A DNA stretch of 64,000 nucleotides from CBDCVN01 sp965223585 (GCA_965223585.1 CBDCWW010000012.1:119965-183964), one strand, 5' to 3'; positions 1-8,481 are shown, counted from the stretch's first letter. Notes: generated by a model not told the origin, from the sequence alone. Numbers and translations are program-made.

Positions 1-1115
1 CGTGAGGCAAGCTTTACATTATTTAAAAAGGCTTTACCTGCATCTCGACCACCCTCTATTTCAAAAGTAAGTATGCTACCAGCGCCTTTAGAAAAGTCTT
101 TCTTAGCACGCTCATAGTAAGGGTTTGAAGGTAAACTAGGGTGGTGAACGTTAAAAACTCCTTGTTGCTCAGTAAGCCACTGGGCTAGCTTTTCAGTGTT
201 TTCTATGTGCCTATCCGCTCTAAAAGAAAGTGTTTCTAAACCTTGTAAGAACAAGAAGGCGTTTTGGGGTGACATTGAGGGGCCAAGGTCTCTTAAGCCT
301 TCTACTCGAGCACGAATAATAAAAGCAATATTACCAAAAGGCCCATCCTTGCCAAATACATCTGTGAGTACTACACCATGATAGCTAGGGTTAGGCTCAC
401 TAAAACCCGGGTAACGACCATTGGCCCAATCAAAACTTCCTGAATCTACAATAAGCCCACCAATACCAGTACCGTGACCATTAATCCATTTAGTAGCTGA
501 GTGAACAATGATGTCTGCACCATGCTCAAAAGGACGGTAAAGATAGCCTCCCATAGCTGAGGTATTATCTACTATCACTGCAACACCGCGCTCATGGGCA
601 ACTTTGACTATAGCATCAAGATCTGGTAATGCTAATGATGGGTTAGGAATAGATTCTAAGAATATTGCTTTAGTTCTATCATCTATTAAGTCAGCAAACT
701 CTTGGGGATCATCTGCTGGTGAAGTGAAGTTAACCTTTACTCCTAAGCGAGGCAAGGTAACTTTAAACATATTGATGCTACCCCCATAGAGATTAGGTGA
801 AGATATAATGTTATCACCAGCATCAGCTAGGTTGGTAATAGTTAAAAATTGTGCTGCATGCCCAGAAGCTACTGCTAGAGCAGCCACCCCTCCTTCCAAA
901 GCAGCGATTCGCTTTTCTAGAACATCACAAGTAGGGTTCATGATGCGACTATAAATGTTGCCAAATTCCTGCAAGGCAAATAGTCTAGCAGCATGGTCAG
1001 CATCATCGAAAGTAAAAGCAGTAGTTTGGTAAATAGGTACTGCCCGTGACTTGGTTGTTGCTTCAACCTCTTCTTGACCAGCGTGAATCTGCAAAGTTTC
1101 AAAACGGTAACTCAT
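1..1115 (-). CDS. metY: O-acetylhomoserine sulfhydrylase (aminocarboxypropyltransferase), 3' end outside the window
   Basis: This is a pyridoxal-phosphate enzyme of the Cys/Met metabolism family. It joins O-acetylhomoserine with sulfide to give homocysteine (methionine synthesis, cytosol). The minus-strand frame is open from ATG at 1115 to the window edge (about 371 codons). It begins MSYRFETLQIHAGQ and contains the expected PLP-lysine motif HSATKWINGHG, the aspartate motif VIVDNTS and the GGVAALAVASGHAA segment. The C-terminal part of the roughly 430-residue family length lies beyond the left edge. An AAAGGATGG ribosome site about 9 bases upstream supports this start. It is the only housekeeping gene here and lacks the 11-bp repeat array of its neighbours. 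I saw no SAM riboswitch upstream. Cystathionine gamma-synthase is the closest alternative, but the N-terminus and the SATKWINGHG context favour MetY. Confidence 0.93.
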   Translation of the reverse strand, partial: MSYRFETLQIHAGQEEVEATTKSRAVPIYQTTAFTFDDADHAARLFALQEFGNIYSRIMNPTCDVLEKRIAALEGGVAALAVASGHAAQFLTITNLADAGDNIISSPNLYGGSINMFKVTLPRLGVKVNFTSPADDPQEFADLIDDRTKAIFLESIPNPSLALPDLDAIVKVAHERGVAVIVDNTSAMGGYLYRPFEHGADIIVHSATKWINGHGTGIGGLIVDSGSFDWANGRYPGFSEPNPSYHGVVLTDVFGKDGPFGNIAFIIRARVEGLRDLGPSMSPQNAFLFLQGLETLSFRADRHIENTEKLAQWLTEQQGVFNVHHPSLPSNPYYERAKKDFSKGAGSILTFEIEGGRDAGKAFLNNVKLAS

Positions 1116-1164
1116 AAAATTCCATCCTTTCTAAGAGTTAATTGCATTGCTAATGCTTATTCTC

Positions 1165-1362
1165 TCAAATTTTATGCCTAAAGACAATAGTTAAGCAGGA
1201 GTGTAACAGGTATACTATTTCTTTAGCTAAAGCACAACTACCTAAATATTTGAGTTGTTCTCGTTTAGTTAGGCTATCAGCAAGACCACTAGGGATTTCT
1301 ATGCAGCCAGTACTGTAGTTAATCACTTCAGGTTCTTTTGCATAGCTTTGAACAAGGAAAAA
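1165..1362 (-). pseudogene. Open-frame remnant upstream of metY, possibly a C-terminal gene fragment
   Basis: A 65-codon minus-strand frame runs from just after a TAA at 1363-1365 to a TGA at 1165-1167 and has no ATG. It reads like coding sequence, with a segment EVINYSTGCIEIPSGLADSL and then TKREQLKYLGSC. The 'PSGLADSLTKREQLKYL' part loosely recalls the C-terminal end of putative haem-binding domain proteins, which is only an impression. No ribosome site was seen. It fills most of the 360-base gap between metY and the next gene. Confidence 0.3.
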
Positions 1363-1422
1363 TTAATATACCTAATAAGAGAAAGTCAAAGTTTTTGCTA
1401 AACAAGTATTCCTTCCAAAGTT

Positions 1423-1457
1423 CAAAGATTGCTAGGTTTTCAGTCTAACAATCTTTG
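1423..1457 (-). terminator. Hairpin downstream of the pentapeptide protein gene
   Basis: A 13-bp inverted repeat (CAAAGATTG.TAG with its complement, one G-U pair) with a 9-base loop lies just after the stop at 1475. There is no clear T-run. The same hairpin and its flanks recur at about 16764-16798 beside the broken second copy of the gene, so it travels with the gene. Confidence 0.45.
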
Positions 1458-1474
1458 AATTTCACTAAGAGGAT

Positions 1475-1777
1475 TTACTTCTTAAGTTTAAGTGCTTGTT
1501 GTCCGATAGTACTAAAATTTAAACCTTGGGTTTGAGAATCAATGTTGTAGCCATTATCTTGCATACCATTCAGATTTACACCGTTCGTGCTTAGGCTATT
1601 TAGACGTATGCCATTCATCCATACTCCATTTAGGCATACACCCTTCATCCATACTCTATTTAGACATACACCATTCATCCATATGCCGTTAGAACCTTTA
1701 CTTGCTATTGTTGTTGAAGCAAGAAAACCAATGAATAAAACACTGCTAATAAAAACAAACTTCTTAAATGGTTTCAT
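1475..1777 (-). CDS. Short secreted protein with pentapeptide-like xxLNG repeats
   Basis: About 100 residues from MKPFKKFVFISS. This ATG (1777) has an AAAGGA ribosome site about 8 bases upstream; an in-frame start further upstream has less support. An N-terminal hydrophobic signal (VFISSVLFIGFLAS) is followed by about eight five-residue units of the form x-x-(L/M)-N-G (for example VCLNG, VWMNG, VNLNG). These resemble the right-handed β-helix pentapeptide repeats. The C-terminus is polar (QALKLKK). The protein is likely exported, and no function is recognised. A frameshifted paralogue lies at 16820-17062. Upstream it keeps the 5' inverted repeat (1820-1843), but the 11-bp array that should follow is missing because the protease stop codon lies there. 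It may therefore have lost its own promoter or be read from the protease gene. Confidence 0.65.
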   Translation of the reverse strand: MKPFKKFVFISSVLFIGFLASTTIASKGSNGIWMNGVCLNRVWMKGVCLNGVWMNGIRLNSLSTNGVNLNGMQDNGYNIDSQTQGLNFSTIGQQALKLKK

Positions 1778-1819
1778 AATATTTATCCTTTCTGAACTTG
1801 CCGTCTGCAAGTCTAGAGC

Positions 1820-1843
1820 AAGAAATAGTGGGTGCTATTTCTT
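1820..1843 (-). promoter_or_regulatory. 5' UTR inverted repeat (AAGAAATAG/CTATTTCTT)
   Basis: This is a perfect 9-bp inverted repeat with a 6-base loop. It is the same element found between promoter array and start codon of most exported-protein genes here. A second small hairpin (ACTTGC/GCAAGT, 1796-1812) lies just downstream. The repeat array expected to its right is absent. Confidence 0.6.
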
Positions 1844-1864
1844 TACACTTATGTAAATGGTAAT

Positions 1865-3292
1865 TTAGTTTGGCTGGCAACCATCACATGGTGGGGGAAG
1901 TGGGTCATCAGGTGGGGGTTGGGAAGTAACTATAGTAGTAAGCTGTCCTAGTTCTTGCTCAATTAGATGCATTGGACTAAACAAAAAAACACTGTTATTA
2001 TTACTCTCTCCCCATAAAATTCCATAAAGGCTTACGTTTCCAGATGAACTCCATTTGAATACTGGTGAACCACTATCTCCTGAATCTACCATTTTATGAC
2101 TACCACTCAATCTAATCACCCTAGTTTGGCATAACAACAAAATATTAGTGTCAGCTACTGGGGTATGTAAACAAGAACCAGCCACCTTCCCATAAGTCCA
2201 ACCTGTAGTACGTCCTATTTTGTCAAGAATGGTACCATCAACAATAGGAGCATTATTATTGTTTTCACTAGTGATTTTTAGAACTGATTTGCTACTGCTA
2301 ATAGTCAATGAACCAGTGTTCCAAGAGGTGGGGCGGGCAATGAATCCCATAGTAAAAGTTGAGCCATTGTACTTCACAAAAGCACTATCACTAAAACGGC
2401 ATCTAAAATTAGGGGGACAACCGAATAGTCCTGTGAAGTATGGGGGGTCCACAATCTCGTCCCCTACTTTATTACTGCCAAAACGAGGATCATTAGGCTG
2501 ATGAAAGTCAGTACTCTCACTACCACCTTGAGTTTTTGTACAATGAGAATTAGTAACAAAACCTGCTACACCATTTCGGAGAGCATTAAAACCTAGGGTA
2601 CAAAATAAAGAAGCAAATACACCAGTATCGGACTCAACTTGTAATCCACCACGTAAAGGACGAATCTTGCTTCGCAGTGAAGCAGTTAATTTAACTGGTT
2701 CTGTTTCTTCAAAAATTACTGCCTCGAGCGGAACACCTTGTTTAGTTAACTCAGTTTCTATTTGTGCTCGAGAAGCAGTAGATGTGTAACCAATCCTTAC
2801 TCGATTACTAGACTCGTCTAGGTCTGTAAAAACAACTCCCGGCACGTCAAATGTCTTGTTTGCACTTGTGCGCCAGTCAGCAAGCTGTGCAACATCATAC
2901 TGAGCTTTAAGTATCTTTAACTCAGCAGCCTTTGGTAGAGCTTGACCTTGCAAATTATCACGCTGAACAGCTCCTTGGCTTAAAAGCTCACTCCCAAAAA
3001 CTGAAGTAATGGCACTTTCAACTTGCACTTTCTGAACTGCTAAAGCTTGTGGGTTTAACCCTTCTTTAGCATCCACTAGATAAACATTAAGATCTCCATT
3101 ATCATCAAAAAACATACCACCAAAACCGGGCATTCCTTTATTAACTTCAACCAACTTGTCATCTAAGGTCACTGGGATACTTTCCTCAGTGTTGTTTATA
3201 GATGACCCTACTGGTGGCCTATCTGATATAGAGCAAGCAGCTACTATAATAACTAAAATAACGATTGAAAAACTTCTTATTTGTTTAGACAT
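1865..3292 (-). CDS. Trypsin-like (S1-type) serine protease lipoprotein
   Basis: 475 residues. A lipoprotein signal ends VAAC (Cys20). A region of about 200 residues without recognised motifs follows and could be a propeptide. The protease domain then shows a complete triad in order: TNSHC (His250), SDSAFV (Asp302) and MVDSGDSGSPVF (Ser407). GDSGSP replaces the usual GDSGGP. It also contains several cysteines (FCTLGF, GCPPNFRC, GSCLH, LLCQT) that could form disulfides. The tail is proline-rich and ends CDGCQPN. The start is set by AGAAAGGA upstream. The protein is likely anchored in the membrane and cleaves extracellular proteins; the substrate is unknown. Its promoter carries the 11-bp array at 3359-3402. 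Confidence 0.85.
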   Translation of the reverse strand: MSKQIRSFSIVILVIIVAACSISDRPPVGSSINNTEESIPVTLDDKLVEVNKGMPGFGGMFFDDNGDLNVYLVDAKEGLNPQALAVQKVQVESAITSVFGSELLSQGAVQRDNLQGQALPKAAELKILKAQYDVAQLADWRTSANKTFDVPGVVFTDLDESSNRVRIGYTSTASRAQIETELTKQGVPLEAVIFEETEPVKLTASLRSKIRPLRGGLQVESDTGVFASLFCTLGFNALRNGVAGFVTNSHCTKTQGGSESTDFHQPNDPRFGSNKVGDEIVDPPYFTGLFGCPPNFRCRFSDSAFVKYNGSTFTMGFIARPTSWNTGSLTISSSKSVLKITSENNNNAPIVDGTILDKIGRTTGWTYGKVAGSCLHTPVADTNILLLCQTRVIRLSGSHKMVDSGDSGSPVFKWSSSGNVSLYGILWGESNNNSVFLFSPMHLIEQELGQLTTIVTSQPPPDDPLPPPCDGCQPN

Positions 3293-3358
3293 TGTTTTGT
3301 CCTTTCTGAAAGAAATGGTCAGTGCTATTTCTTTACGCTATTTAGCTTAAAAACTAAG

Positions 3359-3402
3359 CGGTAGTTAATCGGCAAGTTATCGTTAAAAAATCGGCAGTTT
3401 TT
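3359..3402 (-). promoter_or_regulatory. Four-unit 11-bp direct-repeat array (class A), protease gene
   Basis: Four consecutive 11-base units start at 3359, 3370, 3381 and 3392 (CGGTA, CGGCA, CGTTA, CGGCA). The period is exactly 11. An inverted repeat (3312-3331, one imperfect pair) lies between array and start codon. The geometry matches direct-repeat operators of SARP-type activators. Confidence 0.8.
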
Positions 3403-3461
3403 GTTTGATCTATGCTGGAGGGGTAATCACGAGCAAGTGGTGATTTATTTAATTAGAAAAA

Positions 3462-3560
3462 TGTCTGAACTGTGATTCGTGTGATTATAAATATTAACTA
3501 TGGCTTAGTAGTGCCAGAAGTAAATCCAAATATTTAAAAATTAAATAACATTCAATAAGA
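3462..3560. repeat. MITE-like intergenic repeat, one end degraded
   Basis: The left end TGTCTGAACTGTGATT matches the terminal inverted repeat of the intact copies at 8547-8661 and 53638-53759. The right end has diverged. It sits between the array and the terminators of the next gene. Confidence 0.5.
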
Positions 3561-3668
3561 AAATCCCCTACTATATAAATTCTGCGAGGTTGTAGGGGTT
3601 CAAGTTTTTGAACCCTTCTGAGCACAAATTTCCCCAATGAGCTTCGCAACAAGGGTAAAAATTTAAAA

Positions 3669-3694
3669 GGCTCGAGCTCCAAGAAGCTCGAGCC
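3669..3694 (-). terminator. Terminator of the FG-GAP lipoprotein gene
   Basis: An inverted repeat GGCTCGAGC/GCTCGAGCC is followed in the minus direction by a T-rich run (CCTTTTAAATTTTT). A second palindrome, GGGTTCAA/TTGAACCC (3596-3615), and a CCCCTAC/GTAGGGG pair lie further on. The same set recurs after the gene at 17455; the gene at 19536 has a similar set. Confidence 0.7.
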
Positions 3695-3732
3695 CCTTAA
3701 AAACATAAAAGCACCTAGCATTAACAGAAACT

Positions 3733-5388
3733 CTATTTACGTGAAGCTAATGCAGAGCCAAAATAGTCAGATTCTTCTGGAGTGTCTTTTACATAATCTT
3801 GATGCCAAAACTGATTAAATGCAGCAGTAATACCTTCATCAGAACCATATAACACATTAACTGCGCCAACATCTCTAAGTAGTGTGTTAATGGTAAGAGC
3901 TTCATCAGGAACACCTATAGCAAGGTCATCTTTACCATCACCATTAAAGTCACCACTAGCTAGTGCAGCGCCAAATCGGTCACCTTCTTCAGATGCGTCT
4001 TGTATACCCACTGTATTCTGATCAAAAAACTGACCTAGGGCTGATGGACCGTAAATCATGCCATAATAAACTACAACTCGTCCAGCTCGTGGTATATTCC
4101 CTACAGATTGATCAGGAGCACCCACTGCAAGGTCGTAAAATTTGTCACCATTGTAGTTACCAGAAGTAAGGACTTTACCAAATCTATCGTTAATGTCACC
4201 TGAGCCATATAAGCCATAATTTCCTCTAGCTGTAATGCCATTATCAGAGCCAAGAAGGATGTGTACCATGCCTTCATCAGTCTCGATATTTGAGTTAAAA
4301 TCTTCATAGGGTACACCTACAGCCAAATCATCTTTACCATCTCCATTAAAATCATTTGCTGCTAGTGTAAAACCAAATAAGTCAAAATATTCTGCCTCAT
4401 TATAGACATCAGCACTATCTTGGTGCCAAAGGGTACTACCTACTGCTGTTAATCCTGAAGGAGAACCTTGTAAGATTATAACTATACCAGCATTTCGAAC
4501 ATCATTAAGATCTTTATTAGGAACACTAATAGCTAAGTCATCTTTACCATCTCCATTAAAGTCACCTGCAGTTAGGGCACTGCCAAATGAATCTCCCACT
4601 TCGTTAGTTGTAAGGCCTATGTTACCTTGGTGCCAGAGCTGATCTCCTCTTGCTGTTAGACCTATATTAGAACCATAAAGGATATGTACAGCACCAGAGG
4701 TGGCGTAAAGATTTCCAATATCTTCAGAGGGAGTACCAATGGCTAGGTCGTCTTTACTATCACCATTAAAATCACCAACAGCTAAAACTTCTCCGAAATT
4801 GTCCCCTAACTCTGCTAAACCTCTAATTCCCCTAGTATTTTCAGTCCATATTTGATTGTCTCTTGCCTTAAGTCCACCACGAAAACCATAAAGTACATTT
4901 ACTGCACCAGCATCTTCAATACTAGAGACTACATTATTAGGTACACCAATTGCTACATCATCTCTTCTATCACCATCAAAATCTCCAATAGCTAAAGTGT
5001 TACCAAAATAATCATTGTGTTCTGCCCGACCCCTAATATTTCGGCTACCTTGGTGCCAAAACTCATTTCCGTAATTGCTTAAGCCTAAAGAAGTCCCGAA
5101 CAAAACATTAATTGCCCCAGCATCACCAATATCACCAATGCCCTCACCCGGTACACCAATGACAAGATCATCTGTACGACCCCTATCTATGCTTTGGGCC
5201 AGAGGTGAATCTGACTCTTCAACAATATTTTCTTGAGGTACTGTACTTTGTTGCCCACAAGCTGTTAAAAGAAGTCCTACCACCAAAAGAATACTTAAAA
5301 GCAAAGAGCTTAGATTAAACATTTTTATACTTCCTACTTGCAATACTTTTCCACTACTCATTAAAAAAATAAATAAATTTATGAACAT
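3733..5388 (-). CDS. Lipoprotein with seven FG-GAP (integrin-α-type) repeats
   Basis: 551 residues. A hydrophobic signal ends LLTAC (Cys44), a short acidic linker follows, and then come seven repeats of about 65 residues. These centre on DDLVIGVP or DFNGDGKDDLAIGVP with AGAVNVLYG. The D-x-(D/N)-G-D-x-x-D-D loops are classical calcium-binding FG-GAP motifs, and seven of them predict an integrin-α-like β-propeller. It is likely displayed on the outer face of a membrane. Two in-frame starts exist: ATG at 5388 (AAAGGA, used here) and ATG at 5322 (GTAGGAAG), the latter giving a more normal signal-peptide length. Close paralogues are at 8834, 17455 and 19536. Ligand unknown. Confidence 0.85.
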   Translation of the reverse strand: MFINLFIFLMSSGKVLQVGSIKMFNLSSLLLSILLVVGLLLTACGQQSTVPQENIVEESDSPLAQSIDRGRTDDLVIGVPGEGIGDIGDAGAINVLFGTSLGLSNYGNEFWHQGSRNIRGRAEHNDYFGNTLAIGDFDGDRRDDVAIGVPNNVVSSIEDAGAVNVLYGFRGGLKARDNQIWTENTRGIRGLAELGDNFGEVLAVGDFNGDSKDDLAIGTPSEDIGNLYATSGAVHILYGSNIGLTARGDQLWHQGNIGLTTNEVGDSFGSALTAGDFNGDGKDDLAISVPNKDLNDVRNAGIVIILQGSPSGLTAVGSTLWHQDSADVYNEAEYFDLFGFTLAANDFNGDGKDDLAVGVPYEDFNSNIETDEGMVHILLGSDNGITARGNYGLYGSGDINDRFGKVLTSGNYNGDKFYDLAVGAPDQSVGNIPRAGRVVVYYGMIYGPSALGQFFDQNTVGIQDASEEGDRFGAALASGDFNGDGKDDLAIGVPDEALTINTLLRDVGAVNVLYGSDEGITAAFNQFWHQDYVKDTPEESDYFGSALASRK

Positions 5389-5457
5389 GGTTAGTTCCTT
5401 TCTAAAACAAGAAATAGTTGGTGCTATTTCTTCATGCTATTTAGCTTAAGAACCAAC

Positions 5458-5501
5458 TGGCAGTTTATCGGCAAGTTATCGTTAAAAAATCGGCAGTTTT
5501 T
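5458..5501 (-). promoter_or_regulatory. 11-bp direct-repeat array (class A), gene 3733-5388
   Basis: Units start at 5458 (TGGCA), 5469 (CGGCA), 5480 (CGTTA) and 5491 (CGGCA). The perfect inverted repeat GAAATAG/CTATTTC lies at 5411-5430 between array and start. A conserved TAAGCT (minus strand), about 9 bases from the last repeat, could be the -10 box. No -35 consensus is visible, as expected for activator-dependent promoters. Confidence 0.8.
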
Positions 5502-5613
5502 GTTTGGGCTTTCTAGAGAGGTGATTCAAACAAGTTACAGTTCAAATAATTGAAGATGTCATAAAGAATCTAGAGCATTTATCTTTCCAAAATAGAGTTT
5601 CTAAACGAAGCAA

Positions 5614-5639
5614 GGCTCGAGCTTTTTGAAGCTCGAGCC
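5614..5639 (-). terminator. Terminator-like palindrome after gene 5668-6942
   Basis: GGCTCGAGCTT/AAGCTCGAGCC stem just past the stop codon at 5668. It lacks a good T-run on the minus side, so efficiency is doubtful. Confidence 0.5.
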
Positions 5640-5667
5640 TAACAAAGCCAAACTACAACTTAAACGT

Positions 5668-6942
5668 TTAGAAGGATTGCACTCCTTCAACTTCAGCAAA
5701 TTGAATCAAAGGATCGGTAAAAGTGTAAACTATCCCTTGATCTACCTTGCCATTAACATCAGCAGAATGTGCTCCTATAATAATAGCTTCATTACTAATA
5801 GCAACAGAATTACCAAAATTATCTCCTTTAGTACCATCTTTTGCTGTTAGTTTGGCAATCTGTTCCCATGCTCCCAAACTTTCCTCAAAAATGTAAGTAG
5901 AACCTTGAAAATAACCATCTGCATCAATATTGTCAAGATATGCTCCTACAACAACTCTATCACCATTTATATCTACTGAGCTACCAAAATGATCCCCTCC
6001 CTCACCATCTTTTGCTATTAACTTGGCAACTTGTTCCCACTTTGTGCTAAGCCAATCATCTTGTGCCTTGAAAACATAAGCTGCTCCTTGAGATGTCTGG
6101 TTACCATAAGCATAACTTTCAGCTCCTACAACTATAGTTTCCCCATCTATGGCTACAGCACTACCAAACTTGTCACCAGACTTTCCGTCTTTAGCAATAA
6201 GGGTATTGGCAAGTCCCCACTGGCCTCCTTGTCTTTTGTATACATATGCAGAACCTCGAGCAGATTTTCCATCTACTTCATTACCTTTGGCTGCAATAAC
6301 AGCAATATCATCATCTATAGCTACAGCATTACCAAAATCATCAAAGGCTTTGCCTGCACTTACTTGTAGCTTAGCTGTTTGTTGCCAGTTGTTGCCTTGT
6401 TTAGTAAAAACATAAGCAGCTCCTTTAGCAACACCACTATCTGTTTTAGAGCGTTGTGCACCAACTATAATGGTATTACCACTTATGGCTACCGAACTGC
6501 CAAAGAGGTCTTCTGCTTGGCCATCATCGGGGGTAAGCCTAGCTACTTGTTGCCAAGAACCTTTCTCTTCAAAGACATAAACAATACCCTGTGCAGCATT
6601 ATCATTGACATCATTCCAAGGCAATCCTACTACAGCAGTATTATTGTCTATAGCTGCTGATATACTTGATTGGTCAAAAAAGTTACTATTTTCTAAGAAA
6701 AGTTCAGTAGCTTGTTTCCAGAAATCATTTTCTTTCTGAAAGATATACAAAACACTTTGATCTTTACCATCAAGGTTAGCTCCCACAATAGCTTTATTAA
6801 AGCTTATGTCTACAACCGAACCAAAAGAAGCTATCGAGGCATCACTGCCCCTAAGCTTATACAAAGTTGAATATTGATCACTTTGTGCTTGAGAAAAACT
6901 GCCTAATAGTAAAACGAATAGTAAGAAAATGTATTTTAACAT
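5668..6942 (-). CDS. Secreted FG-GAP-like propeller protein
   Basis: 424 residues. A cleavable signal peptide (LLFVLLLGSFSQAQS) has no lipobox cysteine, so the product is probably released rather than lipid-anchored. Seven repeats of about 58 residues have the form 'DG..GD.FG.SVAI....IVVGA...(G)AAYVF....W..vAKL'. This is the same repeat type as in the 730-residue lipoproteins but without their N-terminal modules. It lacks the DxDGDxxDD calcium loops of the 551-residue family. The start has AAGGAG about 9 bases upstream. Its promoter has an 11-bp array of its own at 7005-7048. Adhesion or polymer binding is a guess. Confidence 0.8.
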   Translation of the reverse strand: MLKYIFLLFVLLLGSFSQAQSDQYSTLYKLRGSDASIASFGSVVDISFNKAIVGANLDGKDQSVLYIFQKENDFWKQATELFLENSNFFDQSSISAAIDNNTAVVGLPWNDVNDNAAQGIVYVFEEKGSWQQVARLTPDDGQAEDLFGSSVAISGNTIIVGAQRSKTDSGVAKGAAYVFTKQGNNWQQTAKLQVSAGKAFDDFGNAVAIDDDIAVIAAKGNEVDGKSARGSAYVYKRQGGQWGLANTLIAKDGKSGDKFGSAVAIDGETIVVGAESYAYGNQTSQGAAYVFKAQDDWLSTKWEQVAKLIAKDGEGGDHFGSSVDINGDRVVVGAYLDNIDADGYFQGSTYIFEESLGAWEQIAKLTAKDGTKGDNFGNSVAISNEAIIIGAHSADVNGKVDQGIVYTFTDPLIQFAEVEGVQSF

Positions 6943-7004
6943 TTTTAAATCTCCTTAAGATTATGTAGTTCCAATAGGAACTTTAATTACTTTAGAAGGA
7001 TGAT

Positions 7005-7048
7005 CGGCAATTTATCGCTAAAAAAACGGCAGCTTATCGTCAAAAGAA
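7005..7048 (-). promoter_or_regulatory. 11-bp direct-repeat array (variant order), gene 5668-6942
   Basis: Units start at 7005 (CGGCA), 7016 (CGCTA), 7027 (CGGCA) and 7038 (CGTCA). The period is again 11, but the strong and weak units alternate differently from the other arrays. The inverted repeat AGTTCC/GGAACT lies at 6968-6983, between array and start codon. Confidence 0.72.
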
Positions 7049-7202
7049 AGTGATTTTATTATTTTTTTCTGTAGAGTGACCAGAGATAAAGATGAATGTA
7101 TCTCACGGTGTAATGCAGTAAGACCCTCTGGGTAATTTACTCTCGCCTGCCCTAGGGCGTAGCGAAGAGATTTGAATATCTATATAGCAAAAAGGAAAAA
7201 TA

Positions 7203-7230
7203 GTTAGAGCCAGAAAAATCTGGCTCTAAC
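7203..7230 (-). terminator. Rho-independent terminator of the astacin gene
   Basis: A 12-bp perfect stem (GTTAGAGCCAGA and its complement) with a 4-base loop is followed on the minus strand by TATTTTT. The rest of the 6943-7276 gap holds the array and, at about 7090-7170, a diverged piece of the 24989-25084 repeat. Confidence 0.8.
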
Positions 7231-7276
7231 TGCATAATTGCCCTAGGTGTACTTCCTATATTAATATCAAAGTTCT

Positions 7277-8335
7277 TTATTTCATGTGTATTGGTGGGAG
7301 ATCAGAATCTTCTCCTCCTCCAGAGCCGACTCTCTCTTGGAACTCCTTTTTGTATATCTGTTGAATTGCATTAACGTCACCTTGGCTTGGATAAGAGCTT
7401 CCTATAGCTATACCTGCAGGCTTAGTAATAATAGTTGGTCCTACACAATTGCCTGTACTGTTCCTTTTGCAAGCAGCGTTTGCACCATAGTGCATAACAG
7501 ACCTAAAATCGTAAACACCAATGTCTGAAGCATTACTTACACGCTTTTTGAAAGCCCCCTCTCTTTCAGGTTTAATGTTATCCCACATAATAGTTACATG
7601 CTTATCACGGTCTTCACGTGATTGTTCATGGTGAAGTCCCAGAGCATGACCAATTTCGTGTCTAAGTCCTCGCCCATCACAAGAACCATTAGACTTAAGC
7701 CTAATGGTTTGTCGACCACCTACACGACCTATGCTAGAAAAGCATGCATCTGGACTACTTCCTCTTACAAATTCAATATAATCTTTTTGTGTAGTCCTTT
7801 CTACAAACTTAATGTCTGTTAAGTATTCCCAGCCACGCATTGCAGCTTTAATGTCTGCCGGAACAGCACCTGCTAAGTTATCCTCATCGATTACATAAGG
7901 AACAATACCAAGTGGCCAACGGTAGTGACAATCCCAGAACCAAAAAGTAAAACAACCTACATCAGTAGCAATAGCTTGAGGCCCTAACTCACTCTGGATG
8001 AGATTACCTTTAGAATCTACTTCACCAAGAATTATGTCACCTTCAAATATTGCATAGTCACCAACTATTTCATAAGTGACTTTTTGGGCTTCAGAAGAGC
8101 CGGGTAAGGTGATCTCTACTTCACGTAAATTACCAAGACTTGTTTGGGGTTCTTTAACAGGAGCCTGTGAATTTTGGCAAGCAACCATAAAAACTATTGA
8201 AAGTACCATTAGTATGGCAATTAGACTTTTAAGTTTTGCCATCATCAAAAAATCTCCTTGAAATTTTGAATTAGACTTAACTTCTATTTGTGAGGCTCCC
8301 TCACAAACCTTGACTTGATAAGACTTGTTTTTCAT
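7277..8335 (-). CDS. Astacin-like (M12A) zinc metalloprotease lipoprotein
   Basis: 352 residues. The zinc motif HEIGHALGLHHE (His226, His230, His236, catalytic Glu227) fits the astacin signature HExxHxxGxxHE. A Met-turn SVMHYG follows. A lipobox MVAC gives Cys53. Between them is an acidic propeptide-like region and paired cysteines. There are two in-frame starts, each with a ribosome site: 8335 (GAAAGGA, used here) and 8245/8242 (AAGGAGA), the latter giving an ordinary lipoprotein signal. It is probably a membrane-anchored endopeptidase acting outside the cell. It is a near copy of 25228-26286, which also has matching upstream hairpins and terminator, indicating duplication of the whole cassette. 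Confidence 0.88.
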   Translation of the reverse strand: MKNKSYQVKVCEGASQIEVKSNSKFQGDFLMMAKLKSLIAILMVLSIVFMVACQNSQAPVKEPQTSLGNLREVEITLPGSSEAQKVTYEIVGDYAIFEGDIILGEVDSKGNLIQSELGPQAIATDVGCFTFWFWDCHYRWPLGIVPYVIDEDNLAGAVPADIKAAMRGWEYLTDIKFVERTTQKDYIEFVRGSSPDACFSSIGRVGGRQTIRLKSNGSCDGRGLRHEIGHALGLHHEQSREDRDKHVTIMWDNIKPEREGAFKKRVSNASDIGVYDFRSVMHYGANAACKRNSTGNCVGPTIITKPAGIAIGSSYPSQGDVNAIQQIYKKEFQERVGSGGGEDSDLPPIHMK

Positions 8336-8359
8336 AAACTTTTTCCTTTCATAAAGTTT

Positions 8360-8415
8360 GGGTTAGAAACCCTTTGACCTTGATTAGCGGTCACTAAGCA
8401 ACACTAATTTGTTGC
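8360..8415 (-). promoter_or_regulatory. 5' UTR hairpins of the astacin gene
   Basis: Two small inverted repeats: GGGTT-AGA-AACCC (8360-8372) and GCAACA-N6-TGTTGC (8398-8415). In the paralogue (26311-26366) the first becomes GGGCT-AGA-AGCCC, a compensatory pair change that favours a real RNA stem. Confidence 0.6.
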
Positions 8416-8437
8416 AATATTTAGCTTAAGAACTAAG

Positions 8438-8481
8438 CGGCAAATTATAGTAAGCAAAACGCAAAAAAATCGGCAGTTTTT
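8438..8481 (-). promoter_or_regulatory. 11-bp direct-repeat array (astacin variant)
   Basis: Units start at 8438 (CGGCA), 8449 (AGTAA), 8460 (CGCAA) and 8471 (CGGCA). The second unit resembles the class B arrays at 39855 and 45157, while the last is class A. Confidence 0.75.

Noticed and set aside
1587..1856. Plus-strand open frame opposite the pentapeptide gene (HTPFIHTLF repeats)
   Set aside because: It is the antisense of the NG repeats. The minus-strand frame has a signal peptide and ribosome site, and the plus frame has neither.
3494..3721. Minus-strand open frame of 75 codons
   Set aside because: It lies over the terminator palindromes and a MITE fragment; an accidental frame.
6943..7276. 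Possible riboswitch in the long leaders
   Set aside because: The conserved parts are short palindromes and direct repeats. No known riboswitch core was recognised.
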